A stretch of 64,000 nucleotides of DNA from Streptomyces sp. CGMCC 4.7035 (lineage in GTDB: Bacteria; Actinomycetota; Actinomycetes; Streptomycetales; Streptomycetaceae). The translations under genes and the position numbers were made by a program. Of this stretch, positions 24,047 through 33,803 are shown piece after piece (positions within the stretch are counted from its first letter, which is position 1; each line of letters begins with the position of its first letter). The notes beneath the pieces were generated by a model that did no database searches, was not told the DNA's origin, and saw only the letters and a list, made by a program, of their open reading frames with translations. The DNA lies in contig NZ_CP134053.1 of NCBI RefSeq assembly GCF_031583065.1, positions 62,001-126,000 on the forward strand, read 5' to 3'.

Positions 24047-25027
24047 ATGCCTGCAGTGACCGTCGAGAACCCGCTGACCCTGCCTCGTGTGGCCGCGCCG
24101 GCCGATGCGGTGGCCCGTCCCGTGCTCGGTGTCACGACCGCGCCCAGCGGTTTCGAGGGAGAGGGCTTCCCGGTTCGCCGTGCGTTCGCCGGGATCCACT
24201 ACCGCCACCTCGACCCGTTCATCATGATGGACCAGATGGGCGAGGTGGAGTACGCGCCCGGCGAGCCCAAGGGCACCCCGTGGCACCCCCACCGCGGCTT
24301 CGAGACCGTGACGTACATCATCGACGGCGTCTTCGACCACCAGGACTCCCACGGCGGTGGCGGCACCATCACCAACGGCGACACCCAGTGGATGACCGCG
24401 GGCTCGGGCCTCCTGCACATCGAGGCCCCGCCGGAGTCGCTCGTCGTGTCCGGCGGCCTGTTCCACGGCATCCAGCTCTGGGTCAACCTGCCCGCCAAGG
24501 ACAAGATGATGGCCCCGCGCTACCAGGACATCCGCGGCGGTCAGGTCCAGCTGCTGACCACCCCCGACGGCGGCGCGCTGATCCGTGTCATCGCCGGTGA
24601 GCTCGACGGCCACCAGGGCCCCGGTGTCACGCACACCCCGATCACCCTGATCCACGCCACCGTGGCGCCCGGCGCGGAGGTCACCCTCCCGTGGCGCGAG
24701 GACTTCAACGGCCTCGCGTACGTCCTGGCCGGCCGCGGCAGCGTCGGTGCGGAGCGGCGGCCGATCCACCTCGGCCAGACCGCGGTGTTCGGCGCGGGCT
24801 CCTCGATCACCGTCCGCGCGGACGAGAAGCAGGACTCCCACACGCCGGACCTGGAGGTCGTCCTGCTGGGCGGCCAGCCGATCCGTGAGCCGATGCAGCA
24901 CTACGGCCCGTTCGTGATGAACACCCGCGAGGAGCTCCAGCAGGCCTTCGAGGACTTCCAGAAGGGACGTCTCGGCTCGATCCCGGCCGTGCACGGGATG
25001 AACGAGAGCGGCCCTCAGGGCGCCTGA
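24047..25027 (+). CDS. Pirin family protein
   Basis: 326-residue bicupin of the pirin family. N-terminal cupin metal ligands are visible as HPHRGFETVTYIIDG and, further on, H-x-D/E residues near LLHIEAPPE; the C-terminal cupin domain begins near ALIRVIAGELDG. ATG 24047 has an ideal AAGGAGGT at 24033-24040. In Streptomyces ambofaciens a pirin (PirA) was reported to be redox-sensitive and to interact with an acyl-CoA dehydrogenase; here an acyl-CoA dehydrogenase gene lies 3 kb away, which fits a role in fatty-acid flux but does not prove it. Quercetinase-type activity is an alternative. Confidence 0.93.
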   Translation: MPAVTVENPLTLPRVAAPADAVARPVLGVTTAPSGFEGEGFPVRRAFAGIHYRHLDPFIMMDQMGEVEYAPGEPKGTPWHPHRGFETVTYIIDGVFDHQDSHGGGGTITNGDTQWMTAGSGLLHIEAPPESLVVSGGLFHGIQLWVNLPAKDKMMAPRYQDIRGGQVQLLTTPDGGALIRVIAGELDGHQGPGVTHTPITLIHATVAPGAEVTLPWREDFNGLAYVLAGRGSVGAERRPIHLGQTAVFGAGSSITVRADEKQDSHTPDLEVVLLGGQPIREPMQHYGPFVMNTREELQQAFEDFQKGRLGSIPAVHGMNESGPQGA

Positions 25028-25122
25028 ACCAAGGGCCGCGCGCCCTCCACGGTCTGACGCCGTCTCACCCGGGCGGGCCGTCCGCACAGGACAGCCCGCC
25101 CTCGGCATGATCGGCTGGGGGC

Positions 25123-26205
25123 GTGCAGCTCCTCCCCGACCCCGTACGCCGGCTCGCCGCCTGGTGCGCCGTCGTCCTGCTGGTCGCCGGGGTCGGCTGG
25201 GTCGGGATCCGGCTGTGCGGGGAGTTCCGTACGGCCGTCGTCCCCGTGCTGCTGGCGCTGCTCGGGACCGCGCTCCTCGGGCCGCTGCACCGGCAGCTCG
25301 TACGGGTCGGCGTCCACCGGTCGCTCGCCGCCGGGATCACCTGTGTCGCCGTCGTGGCCGTGGTCGGCGGGGCCGTGTACATCGTCGTCGCCGCGCTCAT
25401 CGACACCGGCGACCAGATCGTCTCCTCGCTCAAACGGGCCGCGAAGACGCTCGCGGCACACTTCGGGGCGGCCGGCACCTCACTGGACGACCTCGCCTCC
25501 AACTCCAAGGAGCTGCTGACCAAGTTCGGCGGGACCGCCGCCTCCAACGTCATCAGCGGGGTCAGTGTCGTCGGCGAGTCCATCGCCATGGCCGTACTGG
25601 CCCTGTTCCTCGTCTTCTTCTTCCTGCGCGACTCGCACCGGGCCGTGGATTTGCTGCGCTCGCTCGCCCCGCGCGGCTCCGCCGACACCGTCGAGGCCAT
25701 GGCGCGGCGGGCCTTCGAGGCCGTCGAGGGATTCATGCGCGGGACCACGTTCATCGCGCTCATCGACGCCCTCTGTATTACCGCGGGGCTGCTGATCCTC
25801 CGCGTCCCGGGGGCGGTCGGGCTCGGCGCGCTCGTCTTCGTGGGCGCGTACGTCCCCTACCTCGGGGCGTTCATCTCCGGCGCGGTCGCGATCCTGGTGG
25901 CGCTCGCCGACCGCGGGTTCGTCATCGCGCTGTGGGCGCTCGGCGTGGTTCTCGCCGTGCAGGTCCTGGAGGGGCATGTGCTCCAGCCGCTGATCCAGAG
26001 CCGGACGGTGCGGATGCACCCGGCGGCGGTGCTGCTGGCGATCACCGCGGGGGCGTCGGTCGCCGGGATCCTGGGGATGCTGCTGGCCGTACCGCTGACG
26101 GCGGCGGCGTTCGGCGTCGCACACGAGCTGCGGGCGCGGTACGGGCACGGCGGGTACGGGGATGGGGACGGAGACGGCGACGGGGAGGCGGCGCCGCGGG
26201 CGTAG
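25123..26205 (+). CDS. AI-2E family transporter (PerM/UPF0118)
   Basis: 360-residue membrane protein with about 7-8 helices in the pattern of the AI-2 exporter family: two N-terminal helices (LAAWCAVVLLVAGVGWVGI, SLAAGITCVAVVAVVGGAVYIV), a soluble middle segment, then a C-terminal helix cluster containing the conserved GALVFVGAYVPYLGAFISG. Transport of autoinducers is proven for few members; others handle Na+/H+ or other solutes. GTG start at 25123. The tail is Gly/Asp-rich. Its stop directly abuts the stop of the convergent phosphatase gene (26205/26206) with no intergenic DNA. Confidence 0.88.
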   Translation: MQLLPDPVRRLAAWCAVVLLVAGVGWVGIRLCGEFRTAVVPVLLALLGTALLGPLHRQLVRVGVHRSLAAGITCVAVVAVVGGAVYIVVAALIDTGDQIVSSLKRAAKTLAAHFGAAGTSLDDLASNSKELLTKFGGTAASNVISGVSVVGESIAMAVLALFLVFFFLRDSHRAVDLLRSLAPRGSADTVEAMARRAFEAVEGFMRGTTFIALIDALCITAGLLILRVPGAVGLGALVFVGAYVPYLGAFISGAVAILVALADRGFVIALWALGVVLAVQVLEGHVLQPLIQSRTVRMHPAAVLLAITAGASVAGILGMLLAVPLTAAAFGVAHELRARYGHGGYGDGDGDGDGEAAPRA

Positions 26206-28380
26206 TCACTGCCCGTCGGCCCACTCCCCGTTGCTCCCGTCGTCCTTCGAGGGCTCCTCGTACAGCTCGAACCAGATGCTCTTGCCCTCGCCGCGCGGAT
26301 CCACCCCCCAGGCGTCCGCGAGCAGTTCCATGAGGATCAGGCCGCGTCCGGACGAGGCCAGTTCACCCGGGTGCCGCATGTGTGGCAGGTCGTCGCTGGC
26401 GTCCGTGACCTCCACGCGCAGCCGGCGTCCGCCCGAGCCGTCCCGTCCGCCCGAGCCGTCCCGTCCGCCCGAGACCTCGGCGACGAGAAGCGCGTTCGTG
26501 TCGGTGTGGACGAGAACGTTCGTCAGCATTTCCGAGATCAGGAGCACGGCCGAGTCGAGCTGTTCCTCGGAGGACCAGTCGTGCAGCAGCTCGCGCAGTT
26601 GCTGCCGGGCCCCCGCGACCCGATGGGGCTCGGTCTGCGCGACCGTCAGCGCCATGCGGCGCACCCGGGGCCGCAGACCGACCGTGTCGCCGCAGCCGCA
26701 CCCCTCGCCCACCCGGCACAGCAGCAGGACGGCGATGTCGTCCTCGCGGCGGTCGGTCAGCGGCCCGGTGGCGTGGTGGGAGGAGGGCCCGTGCACGGCC
26801 TGGACCAGCGCGTCCGCCAGCTCCTCCAGGTCGCCGTCGTGCTCCTCCAGGATCCGCCGGATCCGCCGCCAGCCGGTGTCCAGGTCGTGCCCGCCGGTCT
26901 CGATCAGCCCGTCCGTGCAGATCAGCATGGTCTCGCCGGACTCCAGGACGAGCCGCGTGGTCGGGTAGTCCGCGTCCGGGTCGATGCCGAGCGGCAGCCC
27001 GCCCGCGGTCGGCCGTGTCAGCACCGTCCGGTCGGCCATACGGATGGCGGGGTCGGGATGGCCGGCGCGGGCGATCTCCAGCGTCCCGGTCGCCGGGTCC
27101 ACCTCGACGTAGAGGCAGGTCGCGAAGCGCAGGTCGGCGCCGTCCTCGCCGTACGTCATCCCGTGCAGGAACCGCGAGGCGCGCGCCAGGACCGCGTCCG
27201 GGCGGTGGCCCTCGGAGGCGTACGCGCGCAGGGCTATGCGCAGCTGGCCCATGAGCCCCGCCGCGCGCACGTCGTGGCCCTGGACGTCGCCGATGGTGAG
27301 CGCGAAGCGGCCGCCCGGCAGCTGGATCATGTCGTACCAGTCGCCGCCGACCTGGAGCCCGCCGCCGGTCGGTATGTAGCGCGCCGCCACGTTCATACCG
27401 GGGATCTGCGGACCCAGCGTGGGCAGCATCGAGCGCTGCAACCCGTCCGTCAGCTCCCGCTCCGACTCGGCGGCGCCCGCGCGGGACAGCGCCTGGGCCA
27501 GCATGCGGGCGACCGTGGTGAGCACCGAGCGCTCGTCGGGTGTGAAGGTGACGGGGTACTTGAACGCCGCCATCCACGCGCCCATCGTGCGCCCGGCGAC
27601 GGTGAGCGGCAGGAAGGCCCACGACTGGCGGTCGAAGTGCGCGGCGAGCGGCCAGGAGACCGGGTAGCGGGTCTTGTACTCCTCGGGTGAGGACAGATAG
27701 ACGGCCCGGCCGGTGCGGACGACCTCGGCGGCCGGGTAGTCCGTGTCCAGCGACATATGGGTGAAGGGGTCCTCGTCCCCCGGTTTGTGTCCGTGGTGAC
27801 CGATGACGGTCAGCCGGTCGCCCTCGGCCCCGAAGACCGCGAGCCCGTCCGGCGAGAACCCGGGCATCGACAGCCCGGCCGCGACCCGCAGCACCTCCTC
27901 CGTCGAGCGCGCCTCGGCCAGCGCGCGCCCCGCGTCCAGCAGGAAGGCCTCGCGCGAGCGGCGCCAGTCGCCGACGACGGGGGAGCGCACGGCGGCGCTC
28001 GGGGAGGGGTCGGTGACCTCCTGGAGGGTGCCGAACAGCTCGTAATCCCCGGTCCGCGGGTCGATCGAGGGCTTGGAGCGGCTGCGGACGACGCGGAGCA
28101 CCCGCCCGTGCTCGTCCATGATCCGCATGCGGACCTCGGCGATGGTGCCCTCGGCCAGGGCGAGCTGGACGACTCCGTCGACCTCGTTCCAGTCGACCGG
28201 GTGGAACCGCGCCCGGATTCCCGCCTCCGTGAGCGTCGTCGGTTCCGCGGGCAGCCCGACCAGCCGCGCGGCCTCGGCGTCCAGAGTGACGAGCCCCGCG
28301 GCGGCGTCGTAGCGCCACAGGCCGGTCGCGAGGCCGGCCAGGACGTCCCCCACGGCGGGCAGGGGCTCACCAGTGCGCAT
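26206..28380 (-). CDS. PAS-GAF-PP2C (SpoIIE) phosphatase with C-terminal HATPase domain
   Basis: 724-residue signalling protein that combines a sensor, an RsbU-like phosphatase and an RsbW-like kinase. Domains: N-terminal PAS (about 15-120), GAF (about 150-310), SpoIIE-type PP2C (about 335-545; GGDWYDMIQLPGGRFALTIG and VQGHDVRAAGLMGQLR supply metal-binding Asp residues), then a histidine-kinase-like ATPase (about 585-710; ISEMLTNVLVH). Such fusions act on anti-sigma-factor antagonist pathways. Between the ATPase strands are 18-bp tandem repeats (26432-26467) encoding Ser-Gly-Gly-Arg-Asp-Gly units. GTG or ATG at 28380. Confidence 0.92.
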   Translation of the reverse strand: MRTGEPLPAVGDVLAGLATGLWRYDAAAGLVTLDAEAARLVGLPAEPTTLTEAGIRARFHPVDWNEVDGVVQLALAEGTIAEVRMRIMDEHGRVLRVVRSRSKPSIDPRTGDYELFGTLQEVTDPSPSAAVRSPVVGDWRRSREAFLLDAGRALAEARSTEEVLRVAAGLSMPGFSPDGLAVFGAEGDRLTVIGHHGHKPGDEDPFTHMSLDTDYPAAEVVRTGRAVYLSSPEEYKTRYPVSWPLAAHFDRQSWAFLPLTVAGRTMGAWMAAFKYPVTFTPDERSVLTTVARMLAQALSRAGAAESERELTDGLQRSMLPTLGPQIPGMNVAARYIPTGGGLQVGGDWYDMIQLPGGRFALTIGDVQGHDVRAAGLMGQLRIALRAYASEGHRPDAVLARASRFLHGMTYGEDGADLRFATCLYVEVDPATGTLEIARAGHPDPAIRMADRTVLTRPTAGGLPLGIDPDADYPTTRLVLESGETMLICTDGLIETGGHDLDTGWRRIRRILEEHDGDLEELADALVQAVHGPSSHHATGPLTDRREDDIAVLLLCRVGEGCGCGDTVGLRPRVRRMALTVAQTEPHRVAGARQQLRELLHDWSSEEQLDSAVLLISEMLTNVLVHTDTNALLVAEVSGGRDGSGGRDGSGGRRLRVEVTDASDDLPHMRHPGELASSGRGLILMELLADAWGVDPRGEGKSIWFELYEEPSKDDGSNGEWADGQ

Positions 28381-28468
28381 TGCCCCACTCTAAGAAGAGG
28401 TGATCGAACGGTGCCACCGAAGGTAAGAAATAGGGGATCTTCAGGAAGCGCCCGCGGTTGATGACGGA

Positions 28469-28535
28469 GAGGCGTCGGCGAGGGGGAGGCGTCGGCGAGG
28501 GGGAGGCGTCGGTGAGGGCGAGGCGCGTGTGAGGG
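28469..28535. repeat. 17-bp tandem repeat upstream of aspS
   Basis: GAGGCGTCGGCGAGGGG occurs at 28469 and 28486, with near-copies at 28503 and a degenerate one at 28520. It lies in the 303-bp divergent interval 28381-28683 between the phosphatase gene and aspS; no gene is seen there. Confidence 0.8.
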
Positions 28536-28683
28536 AAGGCGATCAATGAGGCGAGGCGAACAATGAGGGAGAGGGGATCTTGAGGCGGCCGGTACCCTTG
28601 GTAGGTCCGGGCCGTGCCAGCCCGGAGGCGCCGGGGCGAGACCCCCGGAAAGACCCCGATCCGCGAAGACTGGATGAACGACG

Positions 28684-30447
28684 ATGCATCGGTACAGGTC
28701 CCACACCTGCGGCGAGCTCCGCGCCTCTGACGTCGGCAGCGACGTCCGGCTGAGCGGCTGGCTGCACAATCGGCGCGACCTGGGCGGCATCCTCTTCATC
28801 GATCTGCGCGACCACTACGGCATCACGCAGCTCGTGGCCCGCCCCGGCACGCCCGCGTACGAGGCGCTGGACAAGCTCTCCAAGGAGACGGTCGTCCGGA
28901 TCGACGGCAAGGTCGTCTCCCGTGGCGCCGAGAACATCAACCCCGAGCTGCCCACCGGCGAGATCGAGATCGAGGTCGGCGAGGTCGAGGTGCTGGGCGC
29001 GGCCGCCCCGCTCCCCTTCACGATCAACACCGAGGACGGTGTCAACGAGGAGCGGCGCCTGGAGTACCGCTTCCTGGACCTGCGCCGCGAGCGCATGCAC
29101 CGCAACATTCTGCTGCGTACGTCCGTGATCTCGACGATCCGCCACAAGATGGCGGCGATGGGCTTCAACGAGATGGCGACGCCGATCCTCAGCGCCACCT
29201 CCCCGGAGGGCGCCCGTGACTTCGTCGTCCCCTCCCGACTGCACCCGGGCAAGTTCTACGCTCTGCCGCAGGCCCCGCAGCAGTTCAAGCAGCTGCTGAT
29301 GATCTCGGGCTTCGACCGCTACTTCCAGATCGCGCCCTGCTTCCGTGACGAGGACGCGCGCGCGGACCGTTCGCCGGGCGAGTTCTACCAGCTCGACGTG
29401 GAGATGAGCTTCGTCGAGCAGGAGGACGTCTTCCAGCCGATCGAGAAGCTGATGACGGAGATCTTCGAGGAGTTCGGAGGCGGCCGTCACGTCACGTCCC
29501 CGTTCCCGCGGATCCCCTTCCGCGAGGCGATGCTGAAGTACGGCTCGGACAAGCCGGACCTGCGCGCCAAGCTGGAGCTGGTGGACATCACCGACGTCTT
29601 CGAGGGCTCGGAGTTCAAGGCGTTCGCCGGCAAGCACGTGCGCGCGCTGCCGGTCCCGGCCGTGCAGGACCAGCCGCGCAAGTTCTTCGACCAGCTCGGC
29701 GAGTACGCGATCTCGCAGGGCGCCAAGGGCCTGGCCTGGGTCCGCGTCGCCGAGGACGGCTCGCTGACCGGCCCGATCGCCAAGTTCCTCACCGAGGAGA
29801 ACGTCAAGGTCCTCACCGAGCGTCTCGGCCTGGAGGCCGGCCACGCCGTCTTCTTCGGCGCGGGCGAGTTCGACGAGGTCTCGAAGATCATGGGCGCGGT
29901 GCGGGTGGAGGCCGCCAAGCGGGCCGGCCACTTCGAGGAGGGCGTCTTCCGCTTCTGCTGGATCGTCGACTTCCCGATGTACGAGAAGGACGAGGAGACC
30001 GGCGCGATCGACTTCTCGCACAACCCCTTCTCCATGCCGCAGGGCGGCCTGGAGGCCCTTGAGACCCAGGACCCGCTGGACATCCTGGGCTGGCAGTACG
30101 ACATCGTGTGCAACGGAGTCGAGCTGTCCTCCGGCGCGATCCGGAACCACGAGCCGGAGATCATGCTCAAGGCCTTCGAGATCGCGGGCTACGACCGTGA
30201 GACCGTCGAGGAGAAGTTCGCCGGCATGCTGCGCGCCTTCCGCTTCGGCGCCCCGCCGCACGGCGGCATCGCGCCGGGCGTCGACCGCATCGTCATGCTG
30301 CTGGCCGACGAGCCCAACATCCGCGAGACCATCGCCTTCCCGCTCAACGGCAACGCCCAGGACCTGATGATGGGCGCGCCGACGGAGCTGGAGGAGGCGC
30401 GGCTGAAGGAACTGCACCTGTCGGTGCGGAAGCCGCAGCCGAAGTAG
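28684..30447 (+). CDS. aspS: Aspartyl-tRNA synthetase
   Basis: 587-residue class II synthetase that charges tRNA-Asp. N-terminal OB-fold anticodon-binding domain ([18 protein letters not shown] start, [18 protein letters not shown]), then the catalytic domain with motif 2 ([19 protein letters not shown]) and motif 3 ([20 protein letters not shown]). The ~110-residue GAD insertion domain of bacterial enzymes is present in the middle. ATG 28684 matches the conserved N-terminus; the upstream SD is weak. Expected to be essential. A MITE-like element lies 12 bp after the stop. Confidence 0.97.
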   Translation: MHRYRSHTCGELRASDVGSDVRLSGWLHNRRDLGGILFIDLRDHYGITQLVARPGTPAYEALDKLSKETVVRIDGKVVSRGAENINPELPTGEIEIEVGEVEVLGAAAPLPFTINTEDGVNEERRLEYRFLDLRRERMHRNILLRTSVISTIRHKMAAMGFNEMATPILSATSPEGARDFVVPSRLHPGKFYALPQAPQQFKQLLMISGFDRYFQIAPCFRDEDARADRSPGEFYQLDVEMSFVEQEDVFQPIEKLMTEIFEEFGGGRHVTSPFPRIPFREAMLKYGSDKPDLRAKLELVDITDVFEGSEFKAFAGKHVRALPVPAVQDQPRKFFDQLGEYAISQGAKGLAWVRVAEDGSLTGPIAKFLTEENVKVLTERLGLEAGHAVFFGAGEFDEVSKIMGAVRVEAAKRAGHFEEGVFRFCWIVDFPMYEKDEETGAIDFSHNPFSMPQGGLEALETQDPLDILGWQYDIVCNGVELSSGAIRNHEPEIMLKAFEIAGYDRETVEEKFAGMLRAFRFGAPPHGGIAPGVDRIVMLLADEPNIRETIAFPLNGNAQDLMMGAPTELEEARLKELHLSVRKPQPK

Positions 30448-30459
30448 TCCCGACGGGGT

Positions 30460-30642
30460 CCTAGGCCCTGTCGTCAAACTCCCGCCTGCCCCGCGACGCC
30501 ATGCACGCACTCTCGCCGCACCGAGCGCAGACCCAAGTACATCCAGTACGAGGGTCAGCGCCCGGCACGCCGAGAGCACGCACCTGACGCCGCAGGGCCC
30601 GCCCTTCGGGCGGACGACGGGAGTTTGACGACAGGACCTAGG
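30460..30642. mobile_element. MITE-like 183-bp hairpin element
   Basis: Terminal inverted repeats of 25 bp at 30460-30484 and 30618-30642 match in 24 positions; each outer end is CCTAGG and the core is CCTGTCGTCAAACTCCCG. The interior is itself an imperfect palindrome (for example GACCC..GTAC and GTAC..GGGTC around 30530-30556), so the whole element can fold into one long hairpin. There is no transposase. I recall similar sequences scattered through streptomycete genomes; not searched. A shorter relic of its right end is at 63717-63737. Confidence 0.7.
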
Positions 30643-30653
30643 GGCCCTGCCCA

Positions 30654-30696
30654 AAGGGGGCTCGAAATCGACACGATGCCGATTTAGAGCCCCCTT
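30654..30696. terminator. Terminator between aspS region and FG-GAP gene 1
   Basis: 17-bp arms (30654-30670 and 30680-30696) pair with one mismatch, giving AAGGGGGCTC/GAGCCCCCTT plus AAATCG/CGATTT, with a 9-nt loop. It lies between convergent transcripts. Confidence 0.85.
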
Positions 30697-30704
30697 CGCG
30701 TTCG

Positions 30705-33700
30705 TCAGGACAGGGACGTGTAACCGCCCCAGCCGGTGCCGATCTGCGTCCGCCCGCCGAAGGAACCCTTGCCGTCGCCGTTGTTGCGGTAGAGGTTGCC
30801 GGAGGTGTCCCGCGAGACGATGTCCGGCTTGCCGTCGTCCGTGATGTCGCCGACGCCGACGATGGCGTTGTAGCTGCCGCCCCAGTTGGTGAACACCTGC
30901 GCGCGGGCCTTGAAGGTGCCGGTGCTGGTGCCGTTGTAGCGGTAGAGGTTGTTGGACTTGTCCTGGGCGATGAGGTCGCCGATGCCGTCGCCGGTGATGT
31001 CGCCGACGCCGACGATCTTCTTGTAGGTCTTCCAGTTGGCGAAGATCTTGACCCGTGCGGACAGCTTGCCGGTGCTGGTGCCCTTGTACAGGTAGATGTC
31101 CCCGGTGGAGGCGTTGCGCGCGACGAGGTCCGGCCGGCCGTCGCCGCTGATGTCGCCGGGCGAGGTGAGCATGTCGTACTGGTTCCAGCCGCTGGTGCCG
31201 AGCGTCGTGTACGCCGTCGTCGGCTTGAGCGCGGCGCCGCAGTCAGGCTTGTAGAGCCGCAGGGCCCCACTGCTCAGCCGCACCAGGACGTCGTTGCAGC
31301 GGTCCCCGCTGAGGTCCCCGAAGGGGACGGCCTTGATGGAGGTGGGCCAGCCGCTGCCACTGACCTTGCCGGAGAAGGTGCCTTTGCCCGTGCCCTGCTG
31401 GAAGGTCAGACCGCCCGAGGAGTTGAGGGTCAGGAGGTCACCGGTGCCGTCCGGCTCCCCCCGTTTGCCCACGTAAGGGCCCACGTAGTCGTGGTGCACC
31501 GCCCTGCCCTGCATCAGCTGGACCGTGCCCCGCACCTCCACCGGAGCGCCGACGCCGTCCGCGGGCGCGACGGACAGCGTCCAGTCGTACCAGCCGTTCG
31601 GCAGGAACGCGTCCCCGGGGAGCGTGCTGTCGATCCCGTGCCAGCCCACCCTCAGCTCACCGCGCGCGGCGCCGCCGTCCCGGGTGTCGACCACCTTGCC
31701 GGTCGCCTTGCTGCGCACGGTCAGCCGCCAGCTCGCGGAGGGCTTCGACAACAGCACGGTGGTGAGGGTGTCCGGGGTCGTGTCGATCGTGCGCGGTCTG
31801 ACCTGCGACGCGCTTCGCACCGGCGCCAGCAGGCGCAGTGGCTGCTGCTGCACACCGGACGGTACGAGGTGCACCCGCTCCTGGTCGTCGACGTAGGCGG
31901 CGTTCGCGCCGGACTCGTCCACCGTCCAGCGCACGTCCCGCTGCGAGACGCCCGTGTCGGGCAGATCACCGATCACCTGGCTCGCCGCCGTCCCGTCCGC
32001 GAACGTCGTCAGCGTCAGCTTCCCGGCCTGCTTGTCGTGCGTGACGACGAATCCGTCGCCGAGTTTGGCCTCGCCGGCCGGAGTGGCCACGGACTTCTTC
32101 GACGTGCGGTCGTAGACGCCGGCCTTACCGTCGCACGCCCAGTAGAGCCAGCGGCCGTTCGCCTGGAGTTCGGTGGGGGCACAGCCCGCGTCGGTCGTGA
32201 GGGTCTCGATGGTCTTCCCCGCCGCCAGGTCGTAGGCGGCGACGCTGCCCGGAGTGGCGCCGGCGGTCCACAGAATGGTGCCGGAGAGGGCCGCCGCGCC
32301 CGGGGTGCGGGTGACAACGGGGTCATGGATGCCGATCCGGTAGACGTACTGCCGGGTGGCGGTCGTGTAGATCACATATCGGCCCGACACATCGGTGATC
32401 CGGCCGCCCTTGGGCACGGACCACTCCCAGAGGGCGGCGGGACCGTGGGCCCTGAGCTGGTCGTAGTCCCCCGAGCCGTGATGCAGCCAGGCGATCCGCC
32501 CGTCGGGTGTGCCGAAGATCTGCGAGCAGGCCACGTCGGTGGCGGCGCAGTCGCCGGTCAGCACGTCGTTGTCGGGCGTGAACGAGGTGCGCTCACCGAA
32601 CTGCGGGGTGCCGGTGACGGCGACGGTCCGCACATAGTCGTCGCGCATACCACCGTCGGTGACAAGCAGCCGGCCGTTGTCCAGGGCGAGGCCCTGGATT
32701 TTGACGGGCGGCTTGGGCAGGGCCTTGACCTGAGTGACGACCGGTCGGCCGTCGGGGCCCGGCTGGATGCGCTGGATGCCCCAGTCGTCGGCCGAGGTGC
32801 GGCCGAGGGCGACGGCGGTGCCGTCGGAGACGGCGGAGATGCCGCGGTCCGACGAGGTCAGTACGGTCACCGAGGCGCCACCCGCGATGGGCTTGGCCTT
32901 CACCGTCGTACCGGCGCTGGGCCGGTGGACCAGCCAGTCGCCGACCACGGCGAGGTCCTGCGCGGGGTACAGACTGCCGGCACCGTCCAGCGTGACCGCG
33001 ACCGGGGCGGCCGACAGATCGGAGCGGGGGTACACCTGGACGGTTGCCTCATGGCTATTGAACAGGACCACGTGATCGGCGGTGACCTGTGCGTCGGGGT
33101 AGAACTTGGAGCTCGGCGGCGTCCAGCTCTGCACCTGTCCGGTCCTCCGGTCGACCATGACCGACAGATACTGCTCGCCGCTCGAGCCCACGAACAGCAG
33201 CCCGGTGGCGTCCCCGCCCACGGGGCGAAACAGCTCCACCCCTTCGGGCAGCCCGCTGACCCGCACGTCACGTGTGGTGCCGTCGGCCTCCGGGGTCAGC
33301 AGGTGCATCTCCTCCATGAGCGTCCCATCGTCCCGAGCGACGACGTGGTAGCCGACCGCCAGGTCGGCGTATGCGGTGACCAGCTGCAGACTCGAGGGCA
33401 CATGGATGGTGCGGGTGGTCCCGTCGACCGCGTTCCACAGATCCACCCGGCGGCCTTCGGGGTAGCGGTACGCGATGACGTCACCGCCTGTGCCCAAGGT
33501 TTCGGTGATCTCCGTCGGCCGTGTGACAGGCACGGACGTTCCGTCCGCGTACCGTGTCCAGACCATCCCGGAGTGTCCCTCAAGGGTGTGGAAGACGCCC
33601 TGCGTCCCGGCGCCGTCGTGACCGTCGTAGGTCGGCGCGCTGTAGAGCTTGGCCGAGGTGTAGGTGCTGCGCAACGTCGCCGGCACCACCGTCTCCTGCG

Positions 33701-33803
33701 GTACGTCCGCGGCTGCGGTCGACGGCAGCAACGGGCCGAACCCGGCCACGAGGGCTGCGGACGCGGCGACGAGACGCAGTCTTATCGAGGCATGACGAGC
33801 CAA
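30705..33803 (-). CDS. Secreted FG-GAP/VCBS repeat protein 1
   Basis: About 1032 residues from the TTG at 33803, which follows GGGAGG by 8 nt and yields a signal peptide (ASIRLRLVAASAALVAGFG, cleavage near STAAA). The middle ~700 residues are beta-propeller-like repeats; a FlgD-like Ig domain follows (about 745-805, FLPNGWYDWTLSV). Four C-terminal FG-GAP repeats carry Ca2+-binding loops (DLSGDRCND, DISGDGRPD, DITGDGIGD, DITDDGKPD). Extracellular; function unknown, perhaps carbohydrate or surface binding. Paralogue of the next upstream gene, with which it shares a nearly identical 392-bp tract. Confidence 0.9.
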   Translation of the reverse strand: MARHASIRLRLVAASAALVAGFGPLLPSTAAADVPQETVVPATLRSTYTSAKLYSAPTYDGHDGAGTQGVFHTLEGHSGMVWTRYADGTSVPVTRPTEITETLGTGGDVIAYRYPEGRRVDLWNAVDGTTRTIHVPSSLQLVTAYADLAVGYHVVARDDGTLMEEMHLLTPEADGTTRDVRVSGLPEGVELFRPVGGDATGLLFVGSSGEQYLSVMVDRRTGQVQSWTPPSSKFYPDAQVTADHVVLFNSHEATVQVYPRSDLSAAPVAVTLDGAGSLYPAQDLAVVGDWLVHRPSAGTTVKAKPIAGGASVTVLTSSDRGISAVSDGTAVALGRTSADDWGIQRIQPGPDGRPVVTQVKALPKPPVKIQGLALDNGRLLVTDGGMRDDYVRTVAVTGTPQFGERTSFTPDNDVLTGDCAATDVACSQIFGTPDGRIAWLHHGSGDYDQLRAHGPAALWEWSVPKGGRITDVSGRYVIYTTATRQYVYRIGIHDPVVTRTPGAAALSGTILWTAGATPGSVAAYDLAAGKTIETLTTDAGCAPTELQANGRWLYWACDGKAGVYDRTSKKSVATPAGEAKLGDGFVVTHDKQAGKLTLTTFADGTAASQVIGDLPDTGVSQRDVRWTVDESGANAAYVDDQERVHLVPSGVQQQPLRLLAPVRSASQVRPRTIDTTPDTLTTVLLSKPSASWRLTVRSKATGKVVDTRDGGAARGELRVGWHGIDSTLPGDAFLPNGWYDWTLSVAPADGVGAPVEVRGTVQLMQGRAVHHDYVGPYVGKRGEPDGTGDLLTLNSSGGLTFQQGTGKGTFSGKVSGSGWPTSIKAVPFGDLSGDRCNDVLVRLSSGALRLYKPDCGAALKPTTAYTTLGTSGWNQYDMLTSPGDISGDGRPDLVARNASTGDIYLYKGTSTGKLSARVKIFANWKTYKKIVGVGDITGDGIGDLIAQDKSNNLYRYNGTSTGTFKARAQVFTNWGGSYNAIVGVGDITDDGKPDIVSRDTSGNLYRNNGDGKGSFGGRTQIGTGWGGYTSLS
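30826..31217. repeat. 392-bp near-identical tract, copy 1
   Basis: Matches 34235-34626 base for base except position 31145 (C here, T at 34554). Flanking paralogous sequence drops abruptly to roughly three-quarters identity on the 31218 side. It encodes residues ~863-992 of FG-GAP protein 1. Confidence 0.92.

Noticed and set aside
30460..30642. Insertion sequence or complete transposon
   Set aside because: Too short and without any transposase frame; only a non-autonomous element or structural repeat is supported.
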